Made by a program: the position numbers and the translations under genes. Of a stretch of 64,000 nucleotides of DNA, positions 19,986 through 27,505 are shown piece by piece (position 1 is the first letter of the stretch; each line of letters opens with the position of its first letter). Under the pieces are notes generated by a model, which saw only the letters and a list, made by a program, of their open reading frames with translations, did no database searches and was not told the DNA's origin. The DNA comes from Pseudarthrobacter sulfonivorans (GTDB lineage: Bacteria; Actinomycetota; Actinomycetes; Actinomycetales; Micrococcaceae): contig NZ_JANFCZ010000019.1 in the NCBI RefSeq assembly GCF_024391045.1, forward strand, positions 25,480-89,479. The letters are read 5' to 3'.

Positions 19986-20175
19986 TTATTCTGCCTGAAA
20001 CCCTGGAACGGGCGGCAACCGGCACCGTCATAGTCTGCCCAATGAGACGATTCGCGGCTTCCGGCAATTATTCGGACAAACTCAAAATAGGCTAAGCTTT
20101 TTACTGGACCTCGATGCGGCTTGAACGCGATACGGTGGGTCAACGCAAGGTACTGTGCTCGAGGAGCTGAGCTGG

Positions 20176-20868
20176 ATGACGGATCTGATCGATACCACGG
20201 AGATGTATCTTCGAACCATTTTGGAGCTTGAAGAAGAGAACATCGTTGCCCTTCGTGCCCGCATTGCCGAGCGGCTGCGCCACTCCGGTCCCACCGTGTC
20301 CCAGACCGTCGGCCGGATGGAGCGTGACGGGCTCGTGGTGGTGTCCGGGGACCGCCATTTGGAACTCACCGAGACCGGGCGCAAGCGCGCCACCGAGGTG
20401 ATGCGCAAGCACCGGCTGGCGGAACGGCTCCTGGCTGATGTGATCGGCCTGGACTGGGCCTACGTACATGATGAAGCGTGCCGCTGGGAGCACGTGATGA
20501 GCGAGCGGGTGGAACGGCGCATTTACCAACTCCTTGACCATCCCACCAAGTCGCCGTACGGAAACCCCATCCCCGGGCTTGCGGCGCTGGGCGGAGCAGC
20601 CGCCCTCCCCGAGGACGGTGTGATTAATCTCGTTGACGCCATGCGCGGCTACGGGCCGACGTCGAGCGTTACGGTCAGCAGGCTGGCCGAACCCATCCAG
20701 GTGGAGCCCGAGCTGCTGGTGCAGCTCGACGAAGGCGGAATCAGGCCCGGAGCGGCCGTCTCCCTGGAGCGGGTAGGCGAATACATTTCCGTGCGGGTTC
20801 CGGGGATCGAAGGCGCGCTCGAACTGCCGCCTGAAGTTGCGGCCCACGTTTTCGTCTCAGTCAGCTAA
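20176..20868 (+). CDS. Iron-dependent regulator, DtxR/IdeR family
   Basis: 230 residues from ATG 20176 behind GAGGAG (frame open to 20155). N-terminal winged helix ([39 protein letters not shown]), dimerisation/metal domain with the E/H ligands ([31 protein letters not shown]) and a C-terminal SH3-like domain. Metal-activated repressor of iron uptake genes; the putative iron box at 2076-2094 is a candidate target. The N-terminus matches IdeR/DtxR more than the manganese-type MntR. Confidence 0.92.
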   Translation: MTDLIDTTEMYLRTILELEEENIVALRARIAERLRHSGPTVSQTVGRMERDGLVVVSGDRHLELTETGRKRATEVMRKHRLAERLLADVIGLDWAYVHDEACRWEHVMSERVERRIYQLLDHPTKSPYGNPIPGLAALGGAAALPEDGVINLVDAMRGYGPTSSVTVSRLAEPIQVEPELLVQLDEGGIRPGAAVSLERVGEYISVRVPGIEGALELPPEVAAHVFVSVS

Positions 20869-21001
20869 GGTCCGTCAGCCAAAGCCTGTCAGCCAAAGTC
20901 CGCCAGCTAAAGCCCGTCACAGCATGGCATAGCGGGCCTGTGGCGCTGCCGATCCTCTCCGGCGTTAGCGCACTTTCTGCCGTTCCGCAAATATAACGGA
21001 A

Positions 21002-21031
21002 TTGTTACTGCCCGTTATGATCGCCTATAGT
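21002..21031 (+). promoter_or_regulatory. Promoter of the first riboswitch/M23 transcript
   Basis: TTGTTA (21002-21007) and TATAGT (21026-21031) with an 18-base spacer; predicted start near 21038, giving a leader of about 270 bases that contains the riboswitch. Confidence 0.5.
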
Positions 21032-21060
21032 TTTAACCCAAGCGTCGATATAAAAGCGTT

Positions 21061-21300
21061 ACCTGATCCGGAGCCGAGCTCTGCCAGCGGATCAGGTGCA
21101 CGAATCACCAACTGGCAGAGGCGGGGGAACCACAACCGGCAGTCGCAAGGCTGCCTTGGGGTGAAGTCCGTCAGCAGCAAGCCACTTTCAGCGAAGAGTC
21201 CCCACGGGGTACTTCTGCGCCGAGTGCTTGCACCGGCGGACCGGGTCTTTGAACTCTCTGACCCGAATCCGACAGCTAACTTCGCAGGCTTTCCAGAGAG
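21061..21300 (+). ncRNA. c-di-AMP riboswitch (ydaO/yuaA type), copy 1
   Basis: Carries the ydaO-type conserved blocks in order: stem strand CTCTGCCAG (21079-21087) pairing with CTGGCAGAG (21112-21120), GCGGGGGAACCA (from 21121), TTGGGGTGAAGTC (21156-21168) and the 3' block GAATCCGACAGCTAAC..CGCAGGC (to about 21289). An additional 10-bp inverted repeat ACCTGATCCG (21061-21070) / CGGATCAGGT (21088-21097) overlaps the 5' helix and could compete with it. It ends just before the SD (AGAGAGGAA) of the M23 peptidase gene, suggesting translational or leader control of a cell-wall hydrolase. Confidence 0.9.
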
Positions 21301-21308
21301 GAACATTC

Positions 21309-22136
21309 TTGACCACGCAACACTCCAGGGGCCGCCGCCGTGCGGCGGGGCCCGTGCCGGCGCCACGTGCGGCCGGGGACCCCACCGCGGAGAGGCCCCG
21401 CGATCCGCAGCGCGAAGCGCGCCGGGGACGCCGGGGTGCTTTCCGGCAGGTCACCGATTTCGCGGCCGCCAGTGGTGTTGGGCAGAAGGCCGGCATCGCC
21501 CTGGCCGCAACGGGCCTGCTGCTGACCGTGACCGTTCCGGCAACAGGCCCGGTGATGGCAGACCAGCAGGCCGGCCACTCCGTTTCGGCCGTATCCGCTG
21601 CTCCGCAGCCTGAAGTTTCGGCCGCGGCTGCCGCCCAGATTGACTTCAGCCGCTCTTCCGTTGTCACGCAGGGCGACCCGGACGGCAAGCTGAAGCAGCT
21701 ATTGAGCGCGCAGTCGGTCGGCTCCATCACCCGCGCAGCCTCCGCCGGCAGCCTGGGCGCACCCCTGGCGCAGCTAATCACCGCCTCACCGTTCGGCTAC
21801 CGCGTCAGCCCCATCACCGGCGGCACAGGCGATTTCCACCGTGGCCAGGACTACGTGGCCCAGTGCGGAACGCAGGTCCTCGCTGCGGCCAGCGGCACTG
21901 TGACGTTCGTCGGCTGGCATCAGTATGGCGGCGGCAACCGTGTGGTGATTGACCACGGCAACGGCCTGGAAACCACCTACAACCACCTGTCTTCGGCTTC
22001 CGTCAAGGTTGGCCAGACAGTGACCCGCGGCCAGGTTGTGGCCCTGAGCGGCACCACCGGCGCCTCCACCGGCTGCCACCTCCACTTCGAGGTCCAGGTC
22101 AACGGCGAAGTGGTTGACCCCACAGGCTGGCTCTAA
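21309..22136 (+). CDS. Secreted M23 family metallopeptidase
   Basis: 275 residues from TTG 21309, chosen because the SD AGAGAGGAAC lies just upstream and everything before it is riboswitch; the open frame begins at 21228. Basic N-terminus, a signal peptide/membrane segment (about 58-84, ..GIALAATGLLLTVTVPAT..) and a C-terminal M23 (lysostaphin-type) domain: first zinc ligands in FHRGQDYV (H and D) and the HLH pair in GCHLHFEV. Cuts peptidoglycan cross-bridges. Control by c-di-AMP fits regulation of wall remodelling under turgor or growth change. Confidence 0.92.
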   Translation: MTTQHSRGRRRAAGPVPAPRAAGDPTAERPRDPQREARRGRRGAFRQVTDFAAASGVGQKAGIALAATGLLLTVTVPATGPVMADQQAGHSVSAVSAAPQPEVSAAAAAQIDFSRSSVVTQGDPDGKLKQLLSAQSVGSITRAASAGSLGAPLAQLITASPFGYRVSPITGGTGDFHRGQDYVAQCGTQVLAAASGTVTFVGWHQYGGGNRVVIDHGNGLETTYNHLSSASVKVGQTVTRGQVVALSGTTGASTGCHLHFEVQVNGEVVDPTGWL

Positions 22137-22188
22137 GCCAAAATGATGGCCTGCTCTCAAATCGCCGGGACATGCCGTGACCTGAATG

Positions 22189-22217
22189 TGACATTGGCTC
22201 CGAACTCCTGTACCGTC
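22189..22217 (+). promoter_or_regulatory. Promoter of the second riboswitch/NlpC transcript
   Basis: GTGACA (22189-22194, five of six matches) and TACCGT (22212-22217) with a 17-base spacer; predicted start near 22224. The second riboswitch therefore has its own promoter. Confidence 0.5.
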
Positions 22218-22261
22218 TAAAGCGCGTCAACTTTTCCGAAGTTGACGTTCTTGAGTGGATT

Positions 22262-22447
22262 GCCTAGCTCTGCCACCGCTCAAGGTCCGTTCGCATGACA
22301 TCGTCTGGCAGGGGCGGGGGAACCAATTTTGGTCTTCGAATCTGAAGGCCTTGGGGTTAAGTCGCAAAGCTTCCCAGGAAGCGGCGCGGCCGGGTGAACT
22401 CCCATCCGAATCCGACAGCTCACCTCGCAGGCTTTGGGAGAGGCTAC
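22262..22447 (+). ncRNA. c-di-AMP riboswitch (ydaO/yuaA type), copy 2
   Basis: Same block order as copy 1: GCTCTGCCA (22267-22275) with TGGCAGGGGC (22306-22315), GCGGGGGAACCA, CTTGGGGTTAAGTC and GAATCCGACAGCTCACCTCGCAGGC (about 22408-22432). The closing stem can be drawn between TAGCTCT (22265-22271) and AGAGGCTA (about 22438-22445), which includes the SD of the next gene; ligand binding would then hide the ribosome site. The 10-bp extra repeat of copy 1 is absent. Confidence 0.9.
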
Positions 22448-22451
22448 CTTC

Positions 22452-23192
22452 GTGTCTTCACGCCATAATTCTGCGCGCCACCGCGCGCAACCGGTTCGCA
22501 CCAATCCGTTGGGCTCCGTGTCCAAGGCTGTCAGTGCGAATGCCGGGACCGTAGGTCGCCAGGCTGCCGTCATCGCAGCCGCGTCAGGTCTCATCCTGAC
22601 CATGGGGCTTCCGGCCAACGCCGCGGACACCACCGCCGGTGTGTCCGCATCCACCGAGTCGGGATCCGCACAGGCCGCGCTTGCCGTGACCGCCGCACCC
22701 ACCGCCACCGTTTCCTTCGAGCGCCCGGTAGTCAAGACCACCGCCGCGCCCGTTATTGAGCGGGTCCGTGCACAGTCCACGGCGACGGAAACGGCAGCCC
22801 AGGCCGCCGACGTCACCAAGGACGCATCGGCCAAGCTCGCGGATTCCGTTTCCTCCGCGGCGGCGTCGGGTCTGGCAGCCATTGCCTACACCGGCATCGG
22901 CCACCCCTACCTGTGGGGCGGCACCACTCCCAATGGCTGGGACTGCTCCGGCTTCACCCAGTGGGTCTACGCCCAGGCCGGGATCAGCATTCCCCGCACC
23001 AACGCCTGGACCGTTATGCGGCCCACTTCCACCCCCTCCCCGGGTGACCTGGTCATGCAAAACGGCGGCGCCCACGTTGGCATCTACGTCGGCAACGGCA
23101 TGATGATCAGCGCGCTGAACCCGTCGCAGGGCACCATGCTGCACGCCGCGGCGGCTACGGGCACGTCCTCGTACTTCACCCTGGCGCGCTAA
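22452..23192 (+). CDS. Secreted NlpC/P60 peptidoglycan endopeptidase
   Basis: 246 residues from GTG 22452 (SD GGGAGAGG upstream). Signal peptide region GRQAAVIAAASGLILTMGLPANAA (about 38-61), an Ala/Thr-rich spacer, and a C-terminal NlpC/P60 domain with catalytic Cys in GWDCSGFTQWVY and His in AHVGIYVG. Cleaves D-Glu to diamino-acid bonds in peptide stems. It shares its signal-peptide segment with the next gene, so the two are paralogues. Controlled by riboswitch copy 2. Confidence 0.93.
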   Translation: MSSRHNSARHRAQPVRTNPLGSVSKAVSANAGTVGRQAAVIAAASGLILTMGLPANAADTTAGVSASTESGSAQAALAVTAAPTATVSFERPVVKTTAAPVIERVRAQSTATETAAQAADVTKDASAKLADSVSSAAASGLAAIAYTGIGHPYLWGGTTPNGWDCSGFTQWVYAQAGISIPRTNAWTVMRPTSTPSPGDLVMQNGGAHVGIYVGNGMMISALNPSQGTMLHAAAATGTSSYFTLAR

Positions 23193-23206
23193 CTTCCCTG
23201 CATCTT

Positions 23207-23235
23207 TGTCCCTGCGGTCTTGCGCCGCAGGGACA
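23207..23235 (+). terminator. Terminator after the NlpC/P60 gene
   Basis: Perfect 11-bp stem TGTCCCTGCGG / CCGCAGGGACA with a 7-base loop, 15 bases after the stop codon. Confidence 0.7.
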
Positions 23236-23362
23236 CTTCCTCGCGGAAACCCACACTGAATCCCCGTTCGGGGCGTGCCGGCCTGCCCCCAAGATGCCGG
23301 CGCGTCCAAAGCCCTTATGCCTGCTACCGCGGTCCTGAGGAACACGAAAGAGAGAAATATTA

Positions 23363-24115
23363 ATGACTACTCGTGCAACTGTTGCACGGCACCGCGCCGA
23401 GGTCACCAAGACCAACTCGCTGGCTGTCATTGCCAAGGCAGTCGGCGACAACGCCGGCGGCATGGGCCGTCAGGCCGCGGTTATCGCCGCTGCTTCCGGC
23501 CTGGTCCTGACCAGCGGGATCGCGGCCAACGCCGCTGACACGAATGTTCAGCGCGAAGCTGCTCCGGCCTCCAGCATCGGCGTTGAGTCCGCGGCTCCGG
23601 CTGTCATTTCGGCCGAGTCCACCATTGCCATCTCCTACGAGAAGCCGGCAGTCAGCACCACGCCGGCTCCTGTTGCAGAGCCCGAGCCCGTGGTTGAGGC
23701 TCCGGCAGCACCGGCCGTCCAGACGGCCCGGCCCGCAGCCGCCATCAAGGTAGCAGCGTCCACTCCCTCCGCCCCGGTGGCCGCGAGCAGCAAGGGACAG
23801 GCCATCCTCGCCGCAGCGTACGCCCAGCTGGGCGTCAACCAGGACTGCACCATGCTGGTGACCAACTCCTTGGCAGCCGTGGGCATCCACTTCCACGACT
23901 GGCCCGCAGGCTACCTGTCCCTCGGCACCCGGGTCAGCGCAGCTGAAGCCCAGCCCGGCGACCTGATCTACTACGCAGACGGCGGCGCCGGCATGGCCCA
24001 CGTCGCAGTGTATGCCGGCAACGGCCAGGCAGTGCATGGCGGCTTCAACGGCAACCAGACCGTTGTGTTCAGCGCCAACGTTGGCTCGGGACCGGTCTTC
24101 ATCCGCGTGTCCTAG
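23363..24115 (+). CDS. Secreted NlpC/P60-like protein (paralogue)
   Basis: 250 residues; ATG behind GAAAGAGAG. The N-terminal half parallels the previous protein (VGDNAGGMGRQAAVIAAASGLVLTSGIAANAA), then a Pro/Ala/Val-rich spacer and a diverged NlpC/P60 domain: candidate catalytic Cys in NQDCTMLVTNSL instead of DCSGF, His in MAHVAVYAG and a third polar residue in AVHGG. The change around the cysteine suggests altered substrate or reduced activity. No riboswitch precedes it, unlike its two neighbours; a perfect terminator follows. Confidence 0.85.
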   Translation: MTTRATVARHRAEVTKTNSLAVIAKAVGDNAGGMGRQAAVIAAASGLVLTSGIAANAADTNVQREAAPASSIGVESAAPAVISAESTIAISYEKPAVSTTPAPVAEPEPVVEAPAAPAVQTARPAAAIKVAASTPSAPVAASSKGQAILAAAYAQLGVNQDCTMLVTNSLAAVGIHFHDWPAGYLSLGTRVSAAEAQPGDLIYYADGGAGMAHVAVYAGNGQAVHGGFNGNQTVVFSANVGSGPVFIRVS

Positions 24116-24132
24116 CAGCAGCTTAAACTTTC

Positions 24133-24164
24133 AAAGGACCCCCGCCTGACGGCGGGGGTCCTTT
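24133..24164 (+). terminator. Strong terminator of the wall-hydrolase cluster
   Basis: Perfect 14-bp stem AAAGGACCCCCGCC / GGCGGGGGTCCTTT with loop TGAC, 17 bases after the stop codon; the stem ends in TTT. Confidence 0.9.
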
Positions 24165-24352
24165 GCTGTCTCCTGCCCGGCAGGGACGGGGCGGGGAGCC
24201 GCCGGTCCGGACACGTCAGAAAAGTCAGAGCGGGCGATTAGTTTATCCGGGTATTTTTTGTTTACTCTTGTGGTGTCGATCCATAGCCCGGATATGCCGG
24301 GGGCAGCCGGCCCTCGTGCCCCTGACGGGTGCGGCCACGAAGAGGTAAGTGC

Positions 24353-24853
24353 ATGCGCACTCTCGTTCTGAATGCTGGGTATGAACCGCTGGCGGTAGTC
24401 ACCTTCCGCCGGGCGCTGGTGCTTGTGCTCACGGGCAAGGCCAGCGTGATCGCCGAGGGCGATGACCCCGTGGTGGGACCGCAGGAGATCCTGGGCCGCC
24501 CGTCCGTGATTCTCCTGAACCGCTACATCCGCCCGCGATATAACCAGAGCACCGCGGTCAGCCGCCGTGGTGTCCTCCGCCGGGACGGTCACCGGTGTGC
24601 TTACTGCGGCAAGGGCGCCCACACCATCGACCACGTCCAGCCCAAGTCGCGTGGCGGTGCCGACTCGTGGGAGAACCTTGTGGCCGCGTGCCTTCGCTGC
24701 AACAACAGCAAGGGCGATCACACCCCTGCCGAGATGGGCTGGAAGCTGAGGTTTGTGCCTGAACCCCCGCACGGCACCATTTGGCAGATCAAGGAACTCG
24801 AAAAGCCGACGCCGGCGTGGGATCCGTTCCTGCTGCCGGAGCGGGCGGCCTGA
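24353..24853 (+). CDS. HNH endonuclease family protein
   Basis: 166 residues from ATG 24353 behind GAGGT. A zinc-finger HNH domain: C82/C85 (CAYC), D93-H94 (IDHVQPKSRGG), N108 (WENLV) and C113/C116 (CLRC-N). The family is present in single copy in most actinobacterial chromosomes and is not linked to mobile DNA here; its cellular role is unknown. The upstream 24233-24290 stretch is markedly AT-rich for this genome and probably contains the promoter, though I cannot fix the boxes. Confidence 0.88.
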   Translation: MRTLVLNAGYEPLAVVTFRRALVLVLTGKASVIAEGDDPVVGPQEILGRPSVILLNRYIRPRYNQSTAVSRRGVLRRDGHRCAYCGKGAHTIDHVQPKSRGGADSWENLVAACLRCNNSKGDHTPAEMGWKLRFVPEPPHGTIWQIKELEKPTPAWDPFLLPERAA

Positions 24854-24953
24854 ACCCTTCCTAAGCAGCCGCGCTCTTGAACGAGCGGTGCTCCTGCACC
24901 GCAGGCAGGTTCCAGAAGGGCGGCGTCCAGTACTTTGGGTGGTCCGGCACGGC

Positions 24954-24959
24954 TAGGCT
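24954..24959 (+). promoter_or_regulatory. -10 box of a leaderless mobA transcript
   Basis: TAGGCT ends six bases before the GTG start codon of mobA, the spacing expected when transcription begins at the first base of the start codon. No SD sequence precedes the gene. Confidence 0.5.
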
Positions 24960-24965
24960 GGGCAC

Positions 24966-25643
24966 GTGGATGCGAACCCGGTGGACTTTGATGCCCTCAT
25001 TCTTGCGGGCGGCCGTTCGGCGCGCCTGGGCGGTGTCCCCAAGCAGGCGCTGACGTACGACGGCGAAACGCTGTTACGCCGTTCGGTCGCCGCTGCCGGA
25101 GGCGCCCGGGCTGTCGTCGTCGTGGGTCCGGACAGCGGGCAAAATCCGCCTGGAACCCTCACCTGCCGCGAGGAACCGCCGTTTGGCGGTCCGGCCGCGG
25201 CCATCGCCGCCGGGCTCGCAACACTCGGGAAAGCCGGCGGCAGCAGGCCGCCCTTGACCCTGCTTCTCGCCTGCGACATGCCCAATGTCCGCCAGGCCGT
25301 GGCGGCCCTGCAGGAGGGGCTGCGCACGGCCGGTCCGGCGGGGGAGCGGGACGGGGTGGTGGCTGTCTCGGAGGACGGCCGCCGGCAGCCACTGGTGGGT
25401 TTGTATAGCACAGCTGCGCTACAACGGGCGGTGGCAGAACTGGCCGCCAACGGTGACTTAATCAACGGCTCGGTGCGGGCACTCCTTGCTAGTCTTGAGC
25501 TAAAGCCTGTCGCCGTTCCGGCCGGCTCCACGGCAGACGTGGACACCTGGGACGATGCCGCCACCCTTGGGGTGGCCGGCCCTGATCCACTCGGTGGATT
25601 CCGGAGCAATGCGGCCGCAGAAGAATTGGGAGGCAAAGCGTGA
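24966..25643 (+). CDS. mobA: Molybdenum cofactor guanylyltransferase
   Basis: 225 residues. Nucleotidyltransferase motifs: LILAGGRSARLGGVPKQAL (GTP-binding loop with Lys), EEPPFGGPAAAIAAG and LLLACDMPNV (metal-binding Asp). Transfers GMP to molybdopterin to form the guanine-dinucleotide cofactor. The next gene overlaps its stop by four bases (GTGA). Slightly longer than average, with a C-terminal 30-residue tail. Together with moeA and fdhD it supports a molybdoenzyme, likely a formate dehydrogenase, encoded outside the window. Confidence 0.9.
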   Translation: MDANPVDFDALILAGGRSARLGGVPKQALTYDGETLLRRSVAAAGGARAVVVVGPDSGQNPPGTLTCREEPPFGGPAAAIAAGLATLGKAGGSRPPLTLLLACDMPNVRQAVAALQEGLRTAGPAGERDGVVAVSEDGRRQPLVGLYSTAALQRAVAELAANGDLINGSVRALLASLELKPVAVPAGSTADVDTWDDAATLGVAGPDPLGGFRSNAAAEELGGKA

Positions 25644-26002
25644 AGAGCCAGGACGAGACACTGGAGGAGTGGTCCAGGTCCCTGCTGCAGGCGTATGACT
25701 TGGAGGACGTGCAGATTGACGTCAACGCCATCCTGTCGCTGGCCGGAATTGCGGCCCATTCAGTAGTGCGGCCGGCCGCGCCGCTGACCACTTTCATTGC
25801 CGGTCTGGCAGCAGGGCTGGCAGCCGGATCAGGGCGCGCACCCGATCCCGCAGCCATGGCGGCGGTCATGGACCGTGCCCGGAGACTGGCCGCCGACTAC
25901 GACTCTGATGCCACCGCGGCCGGCACTGCCGCGCCTGCCGCAGCCGCCGAGTCCGCTGCCGACGCGTCCGCTGCCAAAAGCGCCGGGGCCTCCGTCGAAT
26001 GA
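25640..26002 (+). CDS. DUF6457 domain protein
   Basis: 120 residues; GTG overlaps the mobA stop. The first 85 residues (LEEWSRSLLQAYDLEDVQIDVNAILSLAG.. and PAAPLTTFIAGLAAGLAAG) match the DUF6457 family, a small helical protein usually beside mobA in actinobacteria; an Ala-rich tail follows. A role in molybdenum cofactor metabolism is inferred from location only. Confidence 0.8.
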   Translation: MKSQDETLEEWSRSLLQAYDLEDVQIDVNAILSLAGIAAHSVVRPAAPLTTFIAGLAAGLAAGSGRAPDPAAMAAVMDRARRLAADYDSDATAAGTAAPAAAAESAADASAAKSAGASVE

Positions 26003-26019
26003 TCACCGTCGAATGACCA
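25992..26019. repeat. 14-bp tandem duplication at the DUF6457/moeA junction
   Basis: CCGTCGAATGATCA and CCGTCGAATGACCA are adjacent copies with one mismatch. Each contains ATGA. The duplication makes a five-codon minicistron (25999-26016) whose start overlaps the DUF6457 stop and whose stop overlaps the moeA start. Confidence 0.8.
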
Positions 26020-27419
26020 CCGCCCCCGGCGACGAAGCCGGGAGCCCCGACCCGCAGAATTCCACGCCCCCGCCGGAGGCCCACGCAACGCACCTGGACC
26101 ACACGTGGGATGAGGCGCGCCAAACAGCCTTTGACAGTGCCACTCCCATTCCGCCAGGGCGGGTCCCGCTCAGCCAGGCTGTGGGCCGGGTCCTGGTCGA
26201 AGACATCACGGCGCTGCACGACATGCCGCACTACGCGTCCTCGGCCATGGACGGGTGGGCGGTCAACGGCAGCGGCCCGTGGATTGTCGCGGAGCCACGC
26301 CAGCGGCTGGCCCCGCATCAGGCCAGCCCGATCGTCACCGGAGGATTGATCCCGCCCGGAGCCAAGGCGGTGCTGCGCAGCGAGAGCGCGGTGCTGGGCA
26401 CTGACGAGGACGGACTGCCCATTTTGTTGACCGGCGGCACCGCCCGCCCCGGCGAACCCCGGAACGGACAGCACATCCGGAAAGCCGGTGAGGAAGCGGC
26501 TGAAGGGGACGTCCTGGTGAAGGCCGGCGTGACGCTGAATCCGGCACACCTGGCTGTGGCCGCCCTGGCCGGGCATGACGACCTGCTGGTCCGGGGGAAG
26601 CCCGTGGTGAAGCTCCTGCTCACCGGATCCGAAGTGGTGGCCCAGGGTTTGCCCGAGCCGGGGCAGGTCCGCGATACGTTCGGCCCCCAGCTCGCCTCCG
26701 TGGTGGACATGCTCGGCGGCCTCTACGCCGGCCAGGAAAGGATCGGGGACTCCTATTCCGACTGGCTGGCGGGGCTCGAGGACCTCGCACCCGAGGTTCC
26801 GGACCCGGCCGCGCTGCCCGCCGACGTCGTGATCACCACCGGCGGGACCGGAGTCTCCAAGACAGATCACCTGCGCCGGGCCGTGGCGGAACTGGGCGGC
26901 CGGCTCATCATCGACGGCATCGCCATGCGTCCCGGCCACCCGGCCGTCCTGGCCGAATTGCCGGACGGACGCTTTGTGCTGGGACTGCCCGGCAACCCGC
27001 TGGCCGCCATGATGGCGCTGTCCACGGTGGGCCAGCCCCTGCTGGCAGCCCTGGGCCACGGCGCCATGCCGCCCCTCCTGCACGTCCCCTGCGGCACCAC
27101 CATCGAACCGGAACCGGGCCGGACGCGCCTGATGCCTTTCCGCCTCCTCTACGGCATGGCTTCGCCGGCCAAGCACGCCGGGTCCGGGATGATGCGCGGG
27201 TTGGCGTCGGCGCACGGCGTGATGGTGGTGCCGCCGCACGGAGTGCAGCTGGGCGAGCCCGTGCCCGCCTTCGCGTTGCCCTGGGGCCCGCCACTGCCGG
27301 TGCCCGAACCGGCCGCCAAGCCCAAGACCCGGCCGGCGGCCAAGGGCGCCACCAAGGCCACGGGAAAGGATGCCGCAAAGCCCGGCGGCCCTGTGGATTG
27401 GAGCGCCCTGCTCGGCTGA
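26013..27419 (+). CDS. moeA: Molybdopterin molybdotransferase
   Basis: 468 residues from ATG 26013; the open frame reaches back to 25797 inside DUF6457, which is unlikely. MoeA hallmarks: SAMDGWAV near 80, the MPT-binding GTGVSKTDH and LPGNPLAAM. Inserts molybdate into molybdopterin-AMP. The N-terminus has a 30-residue low-complexity extension and the C-terminus a roughly 50-residue Lys/Ala/Pro-rich tail ending in VDWSALLG, both beyond the usual about 400-residue length. Confidence 0.92.
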   Translation: MTTAPGDEAGSPDPQNSTPPPEAHATHLDHTWDEARQTAFDSATPIPPGRVPLSQAVGRVLVEDITALHDMPHYASSAMDGWAVNGSGPWIVAEPRQRLAPHQASPIVTGGLIPPGAKAVLRSESAVLGTDEDGLPILLTGGTARPGEPRNGQHIRKAGEEAAEGDVLVKAGVTLNPAHLAVAALAGHDDLLVRGKPVVKLLLTGSEVVAQGLPEPGQVRDTFGPQLASVVDMLGGLYAGQERIGDSYSDWLAGLEDLAPEVPDPAALPADVVITTGGTGVSKTDHLRRAVAELGGRLIIDGIAMRPGHPAVLAELPDGRFVLGLPGNPLAAMMALSTVGQPLLAALGHGAMPPLLHVPCGTTIEPEPGRTRLMPFRLLYGMASPAKHAGSGMMRGLASAHGVMVVPPHGVQLGEPVPAFALPWGPPLPVPEPAAKPKTRPAAKGATKATGKDAAKPGGPVDWSALLG

Positions 27420-27505
27420 GGGAGGCCGGCGGACTGGTCCGGGCGTTCTGCGCCGGATCATCCGTGGTGCGATGATTGACCTATGAACAGCTTGGAGGCC
27501 CGCTG

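Noticed and set aside
24233..24290. AT-rich patch as sign of a transferred element
   Set aside because: Only about 60 bases long, directly before a conserved HNH gene and without repeats; best seen as a promoter region.
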